A stretch of DNA of 8,455 bases from Candidatus Nanopelagicaceae bacterium (GTDB taxonomy: Bacteria; Actinomycetota; Actinomycetes; Nanopelagicales; Nanopelagicaceae): assembly GCA_023260175.1 (NCBI GenBank), contig JALQWD010000145.1:1-8455 (forward strand), read 5' to 3'. This document shows positions 1-8,455 of this stretch, one piece after another; position 1 is the stretch's first letter; the number at the start of each line of letters is the position of its first letter. The notes beneath the pieces are model-generated. The model worked only from the letters and a program-made list of their open reading frames with translations. It did not search any database and was not told the DNA's origin. A program made the position numbers and the translations under genes.

Positions 1-1194
<1,194 letters not shown>

Positions 1195-1263
1195 CTACGG
1201 GGGTAATCTTCATACTGAGCGCCGAGGGATCCAACCCGGGTGCGTCGATTGGAGATGGTACAT

Positions 1264-1425
1264 ATGGCAGAGACATATAAGGGTGACGCTTACTGCGTAA
1301 AGTGCAAAGAGAAGCGTGATTTCGAAGGAACCGTAAAGGTTTCTGACTCTGGTCGTCGCATGGCACAGGGCATTTGCTCAGTATGCGGCACCAAGCTAAA
1401 CCGCATTCTCGGTAAGGCACAGTAA
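1264..1425 (+). CDS. Small zinc-ribbon protein of the DUF5679 family
   Basis: A 53-residue protein with two CxxC knuckles, C11-x2-C14 and C38-x2-C41, separated by 23 residues: the pattern of a single zinc ribbon. The spacer holds the conserved-looking core VKVSDSGRRMAQG and the C-terminus is CGTKLNRILGK. Both fit the short DUF5679 proteins common in actinobacteria, whose biochemical role is unknown; RNA, DNA or ribosome binding is plausible from the basic charge but unproven. The ATG at 1264 was chosen because GGAG (1251-1254) lies nine bases before it. In-frame alternatives at 1240 (GTG) and 1255 (ATG, touching the GGAG) are less well placed. The gene is monocistronic, closed by a strong terminator, and divergent from groL. 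Confidence 0.88.
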   Translation: MAETYKGDAYCVKCKEKRDFEGTVKVSDSGRRMAQGICSVCGTKLNRILGKAQ

Positions 1426-1441
1426 GTAAGCAAACGTAGTT

Positions 1442-1479
1442 AAACCCGCCTCATTATCTGGGGCGGGTTTTTCTTTTAT
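1442..1479 (+). terminator. Intrinsic terminator after the DUF5679 gene
   Basis: A nine-base GC-rich stem, AAACCCGCC (1442-1450) pairing with GGCGGGTTT (1462-1470), has an 11-base loop and is followed by TTCTTTTATT. It starts 17 bp after the stop codon and separates this small gene from yajQ. Confidence 0.9.
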
Positions 1480-1491
1480 TTGAAAGGTTGT

Positions 1492-1497
1492 TACCTT
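1492..1497 (+). promoter_or_regulatory. Candidate extended -10 box for leaderless yajQ transcription
   Basis: Only about 25 bases separate the upstream terminator from the yajQ ATG, and no Shine-Dalgarno sequence is correctly spaced (AAAGG at 1483-1487 lies 17 bases upstream). TACCTT fits the actinobacterial TANNNT -10 pattern and ends exactly seven bases before A1505, so transcription could begin on the start codon itself. No convincing -35 box lies 17 bases upstream. The call is tentative. Confidence 0.3.
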
Positions 1498-1504
1498 ACC
1501 CGTT

Positions 1505-1993
1505 ATGGCTGATAGCAGTTTCGATATCGTTTCCAAGATTGATCGCGCAGAGTTAGATAACGCGGTCAACCAAGCAGCTCGCGAACTAGATACCCGCTTT
1601 GATTTTAAAGGTACCGGTACCAAGCTTGAAATCGCTGGCGAAGTAATCAAAATTGAATCCGAAACTGAAGAGCGCGCTAAGGCTGCGCTTGAAGTACTCA
1701 AAGAGAAGATGATTAAGCGTAATGTTTCGCTCAAGCACCTTGATCCATCTGAACCGCAGCAATCTGGAAAGTTAACCAAAATTAACTGCCCACTTAAGGA
1801 AGGTATTTCAACAGAGAATGCCAAGAAGGTTGCTAAGTTAATTAAGGATGAAGGTCCAAAGGCAGTTAAGACTCAGATTCAAGGCGATGAACTTCGCGTA
1901 ACCAGCAAATCACGTGATGATCTTCAAGAAGTTATTGCGCTAGTTAAAAACGCCTCGCTTGATTTCGCAGTTCAGTTCACGAACTACAGATAA
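1505..1993 (+). CDS. yajQ: YajQ family nucleotide-binding protein
   Basis: A cytoplasmic protein of 162 residues, the normal family length (about 160-165). It opens with the family signature [13 protein letters not shown], followed by [22 protein letters not shown] (16-37). The C-terminal half carries [31 protein letters not shown], and it ends in the typical [11 protein letters not shown]. The fold is two alternating ferredoxin-like domains. Family members bind nucleotides, and some bind cyclic di-GMP and act as a co-factor for transcription regulators (known from Xanthomonas and Pseudomonas). Whether this one does so is unknown. The ATG lies just after an upstream terminator, so the gene should have its own promoter, and rarD follows after nine bases, suggesting a two-gene transcript. 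Confidence 0.95.
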   Translation: MADSSFDIVSKIDRAELDNAVNQAARELDTRFDFKGTGTKLEIAGEVIKIESETEERAKAALEVLKEKMIKRNVSLKHLDPSEPQQSGKLTKINCPLKEGISTENAKKVAKLIKDEGPKAVKTQIQGDELRVTSKSRDDLQEVIALVKNASLDFAVQFTNYR

Positions 1994-2002
1994 GTTTTTT
2001 AG

Positions 2003-2884
2003 TTGAACAAATATAAAGCCGGAATCTTATTCGGCGTTTCTGCACATGTGCTTTGGGGTCTCTTCCCTCTTTACTGGCCATTATTAAAACCTGCGACTGC
2101 GCTTGAGATTGTTTCGCACCGCGCTGCCTGGACTTCGATCTTCTGCATCATTGTCCTGGCATTTCAAAAACAACTCCGCCACATGTTTGATTTGATGTTT
2201 ACTAAAAAAGTTTTCTTGAGATTAGTTCTTGCATCATCACTAATCTCAATTAATTGGCTGGTTTATATCTGGGCTACAAATCATGGACATGTTGTTGAAG
2301 CATCTCTTGGATATTACATAAACCCGCTATTTATCATTGCTTTTGGCGTGATTTTGTTAAAAGAGAAGCTCCGCAAATTGCAGTGGCTAGCGGTTGGTAT
2401 CGGTGCGATTGGTGTAATTGCGCTAACTATTGATTACGGGCGTTTGCCTTGGATTGCGCTGGCTTTAGCTACATCTTGGGGCTCATATGGCCTAATTAAG
2501 AAGCGCTTAAACCTAGGTGCCCTTGAAGGATTAGCAATTGAAACGTTAATTTCTTTTATCCCATATGCAGGATATTTAATTTATATCGGTACTCAAGGAA
2601 CAGGACAATGGGGTCAAAAGCCAAGTTTGACTCTTCTGCTAACTGCAGCTGGTGCCGTAACTGCAATTCCGCTGCTTCTATTTAATGGCGCAGCTACTCG
2701 CCTGCCTTATTCAACGCTAGGTTTGTTGCAATACATCACGCCAACTCTGCAGTTCTCAATTGGAGTTTGGATTAATCACGAAGCGATGCCTACAGGGCGC
2801 TGGATTGGTTTTCTGATTATTTGGTTTGCGTTAGTTGCGCTTGCGGTTGATTTGGTTAAATCAACCAACTCGGTCAATAACTAA
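2003..2884 (+). CDS. rarD: RarD family EamA-type transporter (drug/metabolite transporter superfamily)
   Basis: An integral inner-membrane protein of 293 residues, the usual RarD length, with about ten predicted membrane segments in two EamA-like halves. Family signatures include HVLWGLFPLYWPLL (15-28), LEIVSHRAAW (34-43) and the strongly conserved INWLVYIWATNHGHVVEASL (83-102) followed by GYYINPL. RarD proteins were first linked to chloramphenicol sensitivity, but the true substrate is unknown and metabolite export is equally likely. The start is a TTG nine bases after the yajQ stop, without a clear ribosome site, so translation may depend on coupling to yajQ. The start fits because membrane helix 1 begins right after it. 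The 3' end overlaps the convergent polyprenyl synthase gene by 24 bp. Confidence 0.93.
   Translation: MNKYKAGILFGVSAHVLWGLFPLYWPLLKPATALEIVSHRAAWTSIFCIIVLAFQKQLRHMFDLMFTKKVFLRLVLASSLISINWLVYIWATNHGHVVEASLGYYINPLFIIAFGVILLKEKLRKLQWLAVGIGAIGVIALTIDYGRLPWIALALATSWGSYGLIKKRLNLGALEGLAIETLISFIPYAGYLIYIGTQGTGQWGQKPSLTLLLTAAGAVTAIPLLLFNGAATRLPYSTLGLLQYITPTLQFSIGVWINHEAMPTGRWIGFLIIWFALVALAVDLVKSTNSVNN
2845..2866. terminator. Perfect hairpin in the convergent rarD / polyprenyl synthase overlap
   Basis: GGTTGATTT (2845-2853) and AAATCAACC (2858-2866) are exact reverse complements around the four-base loop GGTT. The structure spans the last codons of rarD and the stop codon of the opposing gene, so it would form in both transcripts. 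There is no T-run on either side, so it is not a classic intrinsic terminator. It may be a bidirectional U-less terminator or an RNA 3'-end stabiliser. The regulatory reading is inference; the dyad itself is certain. Confidence 0.45.
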
Positions 2885-3847
2885 ATCGCATAAAGAAAAT
2901 AGCGCGGTGCTGGTTTCGCTGATTGGTAATGGACCTAATGCAGCACGAGCTTCTTTTGCAATTGCTTGAAGTTGCGCACGAGATTCTGCCATTGCTTTAT
3001 GGTTACGAAGTTCTTGGATAACCCACTGAACTTTCTCTTCTGACTTAATAGGGCCAGAGAGAGCTAATTTCAAAGATGCATCTTTGGGATCATTAGATTT
3101 CATCGCATTTAATGTAACTAGCGTAGGGATGCCTTCGCGAAGATCGGTGCCTGGAGTCTTTCCAGAATCTAAAGAGTCGCTTGCAATATCGATAATGTCA
3201 TCTGCTAACTGGAATGCGACACCGATTTTTTCTCCGAACTCAGTGAGGGTTTCAATCTCTTCCTTGGTGCAATCTGCAAACATTGCGCCAAAACGTAGAG
3301 ATGTTGCAATTAGCGAACCTGTTTTATCAGCGACAACCTGTAAATAGTGTTCTAACGGATCACTGTTGCCAGGACCTTGAGTCTCTTGAATCTGGCCGAT
3401 TACTAAGCGCTCGAAGGTATCAGCCTGTAATTTGACCGCTTCTGGGCCTAATTCAGCGAGAATTTGTGACATTTTCGCGAATAGATAATCGCCGGTAAGG
3501 ATTGCAACTGAATTGCCCCAACGGCTATTAGCGCTCTCTACTCCACGACGAAGCGGCGCTTCATCCATTACATCATCGTGATACAGAGTCGCTAAATGAG
3601 TTAGTTCGCAGACCGCGGCTGCTTTAACAACTTTTTCGTTTACACCGCTACCTACAAGCGCGCCAAGAATTGTAATTAGGGGTCTAAAGCGCTTTCCGCC
3701 TGCAGCAACTAGATGGCGAGAAGTTTCATTTGCAAAGAGGTATTTGCCTTCGATGCGTTGATTTAGAACGCTTTCGATATCCGACAAGCTTGCAGCAATG
3801 GTCGCCTCAAGTTCAGGCGACAAGCTAGGAATACCGAAAGCAGCCAT
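2861..3847 (-). CDS. Long-chain trans-polyprenyl diphosphate synthase (menaquinone side chain)
   Basis: A cytoplasmic Mg-dependent enzyme that lengthens an allylic diphosphate by adding isopentenyl diphosphate units. All family motifs are present over 328 residues: GGKRFRP (50-56, isopentenyl diphosphate binding), the first aspartate-rich motif DDVMD (91-95) followed by RR (100-101), KTG (175-177), FQLADD (212-217) and the second aspartate-rich motif DDIID (216-220). Small residues (Ala86, Thr87) five and four positions before the first DD, where short-chain synthases have bulky aromatics, suggest a long product (heptaprenyl or longer). Its position directly behind nuoN, a common actinobacterial arrangement, points to menaquinone synthesis. 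Its ATG touches the nuoN stop codon with no gap and no clear ribosome site, so translation is probably coupled. A symbol such as hepB or ispB would over-specify chain length. Confidence 0.94.
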   Translation of the reverse strand: MAAFGIPSLSPELEATIAASLSDIESVLNQRIEGKYLFANETSRHLVAAGGKRFRPLITILGALVGSGVNEKVVKAAAVCELTHLATLYHDDVMDEAPLRRGVESANSRWGNSVAILTGDYLFAKMSQILAELGPEAVKLQADTFERLVIGQIQETQGPGNSDPLEHYLQVVADKTGSLIATSLRFGAMFADCTKEEIETLTEFGEKIGVAFQLADDIIDIASDSLDSGKTPGTDLREGIPTLVTLNAMKSNDPKDASLKLALSGPIKSEEKVQWVIQELRNHKAMAESRAQLQAIAKEARAALGPLPISETSTALFSLCDLVIDRVG

Positions 3848-5368
3848 TTAGCGAATGAAAGTTGAATAGGTATTGATGAAATTAATCAAAGGCTGAGGAA
3901 CTACACCAAAGAGAATAGTTGCTACACCACTAATTACAACCACGCTACGTGTTAAGGCAGATGGAATAACTACTGTGGTGCCGTCTTCAACTGCATCCTT
4001 AAAGAACATCAACACAATCACTCGAATATAGAAGAAAGCTGCTGCCGCTGATGAAAGCACACCTGCGATAACTAACCACTTTCCGCCTGCTTCGTAAGCG
4101 GCAGAGAAGATAGAGAACTTTCCAATAAATCCTGCTGTTAATGGAATTCCTGCAAAACCTAATAGATATGTAGCGAATAACGTTGCAACAAGTGGTGATC
4201 GCTTAGCTAGTCCTGCCCAGCGATTTAAATCTGTTACTTCACCATTTGCATCGCGAATTAAAGTAACAATCGCAAATGCGCCAACAGTTGTTAAGCCATA
4301 AGTTGCAAGATAGAAGATAGTTGCGCTTAGACCGTTCTGGCTAAGTGCATAAACACCTGAAAGCAAGAAGCCGGCGTGAGCGATTGATGAATAAGCCAAC
4401 ATACGCTTAACATCGCGCTGCGCTATAGCCACTAAAGAACCAAGCACCATAGTGATAATTGCGATCACCATGATTATTGGGCGCCAAGACCATTCAGCAT
4501 TTGCTAGTGATACGTAGAAAATACGTAGCATCGCACCGAAAGCAGCAATCTTTGTTGCTGCAGCCATGAATGCAGTAATTGGTGTTGGAGCGCCTTGATA
4601 AACATCTGGTGTCCAGGCATGGAATGGAACTGCACCAACTTTAAATAGCAAGCCAGCTGATAAGAAGACGATTCCGATAAGCAAGAAGACGTTATTTCCA
4701 GTTCCGCCAACTACTGCCTGGCGGATGCCACCTAAAGTGATACTTGCAGAAGATCCGTAAAGGAATGCTGCACCAAATAGGAAGAATGCTGACGCGAATG
4801 CTCCAAGGAGGAAATACTTAAGCGCAGCTTCTTGTGACATCAAACGACGGCGACGTGAAAGTCCGGTCATTAGATATAAAGGCAATGAGAGCATTTCTAG
4901 CGCCACAAATAAAGTTATTAGATCTGTTGAAATTGGGAATAACAACATACCTGCCACTGAGAATAAAAATAGAGGATAAACCTCAGTAACGCGAAGTCCC
5001 GCTGCTGAAGCTTCAACTTCTTCACGTGAACCAGGAAGTGATGAAGCAACTGCGGTGAAGTTCTTCTCATCTGCAAGAAGCAGAGTTGCCACTAGCGCAA
5101 TTACCAAAATAAAGAGCTGTATCAAGAATCCAGCGCCATCAAATGCAACAGAACCCCCTGCTGCATCAAATATTTCTTTGCCCTTGTTTGAAATCACTGC
5201 AACCGCAGATAGAAGTAGAGTAATTAAAGTGATGCCAAGCTGCAGCGATGCACGCTTGCTACGTGATGCGAACGCTTCAACCAAGACTGCAATCAGCGCA
5301 CCGCCCAGCACAATAAGAATCGGTGCCAGGATTGAGTAATTAAGGACTGGCGCTATAAAGCCGCTCAT
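3848..5368 (-). CDS. nuoN: NADH-quinone oxidoreductase subunit N
   Basis: One of the three antiporter-like membrane subunits of respiratory complex I, translocating protons while NADH electrons pass to menaquinone. At 506 residues it has normal length and about 14 predicted membrane segments. The charged residues of the proton path are visible: E158 in LFVALEMLSLPLYL, K184 in EAALKYFLLGA, K243 in LLFKVGAVPFHAWTPDVYQG, K273 in AATKIAAFGAM, and K417 in AGFIGKFSIF. The family signature RDVKRMLAYSSIAHAGF spans 318-334. The ATG overlaps the nuoM stop as ATGA and has AGGAG (5376-5380) seven bases upstream, so the start is secure and coupled to nuoM. A hydrophilic loop around residues 108-127 lies between helices. 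Confidence 0.97.
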   Translation of the reverse strand: MSGFIAPVLNYSILAPILIVLGGALIAVLVEAFASRSKRASLQLGITLITLLLSAVAVISNKGKEIFDAAGGSVAFDGAGFLIQLFILVIALVATLLLADEKNFTAVASSLPGSREEVEASAAGLRVTEVYPLFLFSVAGMLLFPISTDLITLFVALEMLSLPLYLMTGLSRRRRLMSQEAALKYFLLGAFASAFFLFGAAFLYGSSASITLGGIRQAVVGGTGNNVFLLIGIVFLSAGLLFKVGAVPFHAWTPDVYQGAPTPITAFMAAATKIAAFGAMLRIFYVSLANAEWSWRPIIMVIAIITMVLGSLVAIAQRDVKRMLAYSSIAHAGFLLSGVYALSQNGLSATIFYLATYGLTTVGAFAIVTLIRDANGEVTDLNRWAGLAKRSPLVATLFATYLLGFAGIPLTAGFIGKFSIFSAAYEAGGKWLVIAGVLSSAAAAFFYIRVIVLMFFKDAVEDGTTVVIPSALTRSVVVISGVATILFGVVPQPLINFINTYSTFIR

Positions 5369-6876
5369 TTGTTATCTCCTACAGTCGGTGCTGGATCGCT
5401 AAATCCAAGCGCTGAAATAGTTGCTTGCGCCGCTGGATTAATGATGTTTAGAAGCGGTGATGGGAAGAAGCCAAGCGCAATAATCACTGCAATTACTGGT
5501 GCAATCGCAATTTTTTCGCGCAAGTTAAGGTCACTTAAATTCTCATTGCCAGGTGTAGTTGGGCCGTGAAGCGCCTTCTGTACCGGAATCAAAATGTAAA
5601 GCGCAGCCAGAACAATTCCGAAGGTAGCAATAATCGCCGCTACTGGGTAACGGGTATATGTGCCAACTAATACTAAGAATTCACTAACGAAGCTAGACAT
5701 ACCTGGCAGAGCTAGTGATGACATGCCTGCAAGGAAGAATGACCACGCCATGATTGGAGTAACTCTTTGAAGTCCACCGAAATCGGCGATTGTCGATGAA
5801 CCGCGACGAGATGCCATCCAACCTGCAACTAAAAATAGCGCTGCGGTTGAGAAACCGTGGTTAAACATATAAAGAGTTGCACCGCTATGACCCTGTGAAG
5901 TCATTGCAAAAATACCCATAGTTATAAAACCAAAGTGAGAGATTGAGGTAAATGCAATCAGTCGCTTTACGTCGCGCTGACCAATTGCAAGGAAAGCGCC
6001 GTAAATAATTGAGATTACAGATAGCACCAAAATCACTGGAGTGAATGTCTTTGTTGCATCTGGGAAAAGAGTAAGGCAGTAACGGATCATTCCGAAAGTA
6101 CCAACCTTATCTAAAACACCAAGTAGTAATACTGATGTGCCAGGTGTTGCAGAATTTGCTGCATCTGGCAACCAGGTGTGGAATGGCCATAGCGGCGCTT
6201 TAATCGCAAAAGCGATAAAGAATCCTAGGAATAACCAGTTCTGAGTTGATGGTGCAATCTGCAAAGTTGAAAGTGCACCTATATCAAAGGTGCGACCAAC
6301 TTGAGTTCCTGCAATTACATAAAGACCGATAATCGATGCCAACATCAGAAGTCCGCCGAGCAAGCTGTATAGCAAGAACTTCACTGCAGCTTGTGCACGT
6401 TGGCCGGTGCCATATCCACCAATTAGGAAGTAGACCGGAATCAACATTGCTTCGAAGAATACGTAGAAGAGGAAGACATCGGTAGCGGCAAAAACGCCAA
6501 TCATCATGGTCTCAAGGACCAAGATCAGAATGTAGAAAGTCTTAACAGACCAACGTCCGCCAACTGCCTCATTCCAGCCTGCCAAAACCACGATTGGTGC
6601 CAATATAACTGACATCAAAATCAGTACCAGAGCGATGCCATCAATTCCAACTGCATAGTTGATACCAAAAGCTGGGATCCATTCGCGCTTCTCTACAAAT
6701 TGCAGACCTGCATCTGCGCGATCAAATTCCATAGTTAACAAGACACCTGCTGCTGCAACAACCAGTGTTGTTGCCAGTGCCATCTTCTTTAGCCTGTTGT
6801 TGTTCTGGGCTAGGAAGGTTTTTCTTTTCAATAATTTGTTCATATCTTGTTCTGTCATATGCATCACCTTGAACAA
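5365..6876 (-). CDS. nuoM: NADH-quinone oxidoreductase subunit M, N-terminus lost at a junction
   Basis: Antiporter-like proton-pumping membrane subunit of complex I. In the numbering of the apparent 503-residue frame, the native protein is clear from about residue 28 (RLKKMALATTLVVAAAG). The proton-path residues are all present: E142 in VFFEAMLIPVYF, K226 in IKAPLWPFHTWLPDAA, K257 in LDKVGTFGMIRY and E399 in MSSFVSEFLVL. RDVKRLIAFTSISHFGF spans 301-317. The first ~27 residues (TTG start at 6876, with ATGs at 6864 and 6858) are hydrophilic. They are read from AT-rich DNA that codes for a different protein in another frame, and they lack the first membrane helix every NuoM starts with. The real gene therefore enters the window truncated at about 6795-6810; nuoL and the rest of the operon would lie upstream. 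The 3' end overlaps nuoN by 4 bp. Confidence 0.93.
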   Translation of the reverse strand: MFKVMHMTEQDMNKLLKRKTFLAQNNNRLKKMALATTLVVAAAGVLLTMEFDRADAGLQFVEKREWIPAFGINYAVGIDGIALVLILMSVILAPIVVLAGWNEAVGGRWSVKTFYILILVLETMMIGVFAATDVFLFYVFFEAMLIPVYFLIGGYGTGQRAQAAVKFLLYSLLGGLLMLASIIGLYVIAGTQVGRTFDIGALSTLQIAPSTQNWLFLGFFIAFAIKAPLWPFHTWLPDAANSATPGTSVLLLGVLDKVGTFGMIRYCLTLFPDATKTFTPVILVLSVISIIYGAFLAIGQRDVKRLIAFTSISHFGFITMGIFAMTSQGHSGATLYMFNHGFSTAALFLVAGWMASRRGSSTIADFGGLQRVTPIMAWSFFLAGMSSLALPGMSSFVSEFLVLVGTYTRYPVAAIIATFGIVLAALYILIPVQKALHGPTTPGNENLSDLNLREKIAIAPVIAVIIALGFFPSPLLNIINPAAQATISALGFSDPAPTVGDNK

Positions 6877-8455
6877 TTTGAGACATTAGCCCCGATCTTA
6901 TTTTCATAACATCTTCGCCAAATTCTGCATATGCATCTGAAAAAATTCTTGAATATCCCATTGCTAAAGTGTAAGTATTATCAACATCGCCTCTTGAATT
7001 TTTAACTAACCAATCAAGATATGTTTTCAAAGAGTTGTCTATGATTACTTGAGCGTCAGGGTAGTTTTTGAATATCTCATCTGAAACTAGTCCTCTATTT
7101 ACATAATCCATAAACAATTGTAGTTTTTCAGGACTTTTTTCTAAATATTCATACGCTAAGTCGGTTGTTTGAAGATCGTATGATAAATAATTTAAATTGT
7201 GTTGATTTTTGATTAAAGTTTCAGTGATCTCTGATTCAGATTTTCCTTTCAACATCAAAGAATATATGACATTGATAAGTGTCTCAAAACCCCATCTATC
7301 ACCTCCATATTTTAATAAATCAATAAAATATTCTTCACCGAATTGTTTGAGAATTCTATTCAATCTTTCAAAATAAATGTGTCCACCAAAAGTAGTTTTA
7401 ATTATATTTGAATGTTTAATCAAAAATGACATTACATTTTTTAATGCTTCTGGACTTGGATTTTGTTCCATTGGAGTGAATTTTGATTGTATATGATCAT
7501 TATTACTGAATGAAACATCATTATTTTCATTAGCAATATATTTATCATAGTTTTCTCTTCCAAATCTTTTAATGAAGTTGAGTCTATGAGTAATTTCTGT
7601 AAGACTAATACCTTCAGAATATCCATCATCATTTACTAAATGATCATTTGCAAAATAAACAGCTAAGAAATCATCTTTGTCTACATTTAAATGCATATCA
7701 TCACCAGAACCACTTAAAAAATAGTATGGTTGATGCATTATATGAGCAATCATAGACAGAATCTCTTGAGGATTTTGTGCTAATTCTTCTTTAAATAAAT
7801 CTTTTAAATATGCTAATATTTTAGAATGACGTTCAGCTTGGTTATCAACTTCTACAGGTGTCCTTAAAGTTGTTCTAAAGATAGTATTTAAATCATCGCT
7901 CTGGCCCAAATAAATATTGGCAGCATAGTGTTGTGCATAATTTGTAGTGCGATTATTTATCGATAAAAAGCTATTGTCCTTAAAGTATGCAGCTAAAGCC
8001 AAACCTAAAGAATCTTCAAAAAATTTACCAATTAAATTTTGGTTGGGAAATGTTCCTCTCAAAGATACGATTATGTTTTGAACGCCATTCATAGCATTTA
8101 AAACATTTCCATTATTAGCAACAAGTTGGTCATAAAAACGCTTAGTTAATTCATTTGCATTTTGAAAATGTTCGTCGCTAAAAGGATCACCATATTTTGG
8201 TTGAGTAAGTATCGGCCTTGGTTTAGAATATTTTAAACTGTCCCTAGATGGATACAAATCATAAACTTCTTCTAATTCTGGAGTTACGTTTTGCTTATGA
8301 ACAGTTTCCCAATTAATTTCTTCTGCAGATGGTCTTGGTTCTTTTATAGGTTCTTCAATTGGCTCTTCTTGTGCAGTGATAAATCTAGCATAACGACAGG
8401 CAAGTTCGAAAAAATCAGAAGAGTTTTTATATAAGCCTTGTTGGTCAAAAGCAGT
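6722..8455 (-). CDS. Large protein of unknown function in AT-rich foreign DNA, partial at both ends
   Basis: The frame is open from the window edge (first codon 8453-8455) to a TGA at 6722, giving 577 residues without a start. The TTG at 8257 is internal and should not be taken as the start. The last ~28 codons, after KKNLPSPEQQQ, are read out of frame through nuoM DNA and are not native. The visible protein opens with FDQQGLYKNSSDFFELACRYARF, a short helical motif. Next comes a proline/acid linker with the repeat EEPIEEPIKEP (about residues 30-40), and then a long, mostly helical, soluble, Asn- and Asp-rich body with no membrane segment, signal peptide or catalytic motif that I recognise. 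Strong A/T preference at third codon positions sets it apart from the rest of the window. The composition and linker would suit a virion protein of a large phage or a protein of an AT-rich bacterium; neither is shown. Confidence 0.7.
   Translation of the reverse strand, partial: TAFDQQGLYKNSSDFFELACRYARFITAQEEPIEEPIKEPRPSAEEINWETVHKQNVTPELEEVYDLYPSRDSLKYSKPRPILTQPKYGDPFSDEHFQNANELTKRFYDQLVANNGNVLNAMNGVQNIIVSLRGTFPNQNLIGKFFEDSLGLALAAYFKDNSFLSINNRTTNYAQHYAANIYLGQSDDLNTIFRTTLRTPVEVDNQAERHSKILAYLKDLFKEELAQNPQEILSMIAHIMHQPYYFLSGSGDDMHLNVDKDDFLAVYFANDHLVNDDGYSEGISLTEITHRLNFIKRFGRENYDKYIANENNDVSFSNNDHIQSKFTPMEQNPSPEALKNVMSFLIKHSNIIKTTFGGHIYFERLNRILKQFGEEYFIDLLKYGGDRWGFETLINVIYSLMLKGKSESEITETLIKNQHNLNYLSYDLQTTDLAYEYLEKSPEKLQLFMDYVNRGLVSDEIFKNYPDAQVIIDNSLKTYLDWLVKNSRGDVDNTYTLAMGYSRIFSDAYAEFGEDVMKIRSGLMSQIVQGDAYDRTRYEQIIEKKNLPSPEQQQAKEDGTGNNTGCCSSRCLVNYGI
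6791..6810. other. Junction between nuoM and unrelated AT-rich DNA
   Basis: Within these ~20 bases the minus strand changes from the unknown protein's frame (ending near KKNLPSPEQ) to the NuoM frame (starting near NNNRLKK). The changeover lies in a short repetitive stretch, read as GAACAACAACAGG on the minus strand, which could be shared microhomology. To the left the DNA is of moderate GC with NuoM coding; to the right it is strikingly AT-rich with different codon choice. Confidence 0.7.

Noticed and set aside
1240..1263. Upstream starts (GTG 1240, ATG 1255) for the DUF5679 gene
   Set aside because: The GGAG at 1251-1254 is correctly spaced only for the ATG at 1264, which also gives the typical family N-terminus.
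6811..6876. Apparent N-terminus of NuoM beginning at 6876, 6864 or 6858 as a genuine variant start
   Set aside because: These codons are in AT-rich DNA that codes for another protein in a different frame, they give a hydrophilic leader, and the obligatory first membrane helix is missing.
7441..7632. Minus-strand open frame of 63 codons inside the AT-rich region
   Set aside because: It lies in another frame of the long unknown coding sequence, is methionine/isoleucine rich, and arises from the low-GC composition.
6722..8257. TTG at 8257 as the start of the unknown protein
   Set aside because: The same frame remains open and protein-like up to the window edge at 8455, so the start lies outside.

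Overview
The middle of this window (about 130 to 6800) looks like a piece of an actinobacterial chromosome with moderate GC. The best guess is a streamlined, lower-GC freshwater or marine lineage such as the acI/Nanopelagicales group. That placement rests on gene content (a stand-alone CIRCE-controlled groL, a DUF5679 zinc-ribbon protein, and nuoM-nuoN followed by a long-chain polyprenyl diphosphate synthase) and on protein character; it is inferred, not proven by a search.

Layout. groL runs leftwards from 1023 and is cut short inside the gene near position 130. It diverges from a 240-bp intergenic region holding a near-perfect CIRCE operator, a candidate promoter and a separate 16-bp perfect palindrome. 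Rightwards from there come a 53-residue zinc-ribbon gene (DUF5679) with a strong intrinsic terminator, yajQ, and rarD. The leftward cluster nuoM-nuoN-polyprenyl synthase meets rarD tail to tail with a 24-bp coding overlap that carries a perfect hairpin. nuoM and nuoN overlap by 4 bp, and the nuoN stop codon directly abuts the polyprenyl synthase start. This couples two proton-pumping subunits of complex I to the enzyme that probably makes the menaquinone side chain.

Both edges are foreign to this core. At the left, the GroEL reading frame runs in frame, at about residue 297, into some 40 residues that are not GroEL. At the right, NuoM loses its first ~30 residues and its first membrane helix, and the sequence turns abruptly into visibly AT-rich DNA. 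That DNA encodes one long protein of unknown function, open to the end of the window (577 residues seen). Two essential housekeeping genes each broken at an arbitrary internal point suggest a chimera made during amplification or assembly. A real insertion of a chromosomal fragment into another replicon, such as a large virus, is the less likely alternative.

I see no CRISPR array, tRNA, rRNA, insertion sequence or recognisable defence system, and no new biological system that the sequence can support. The items most worth checking are the two junctions, the unknown AT-rich gene, the groL control region, the palindrome and the convergent hairpin.
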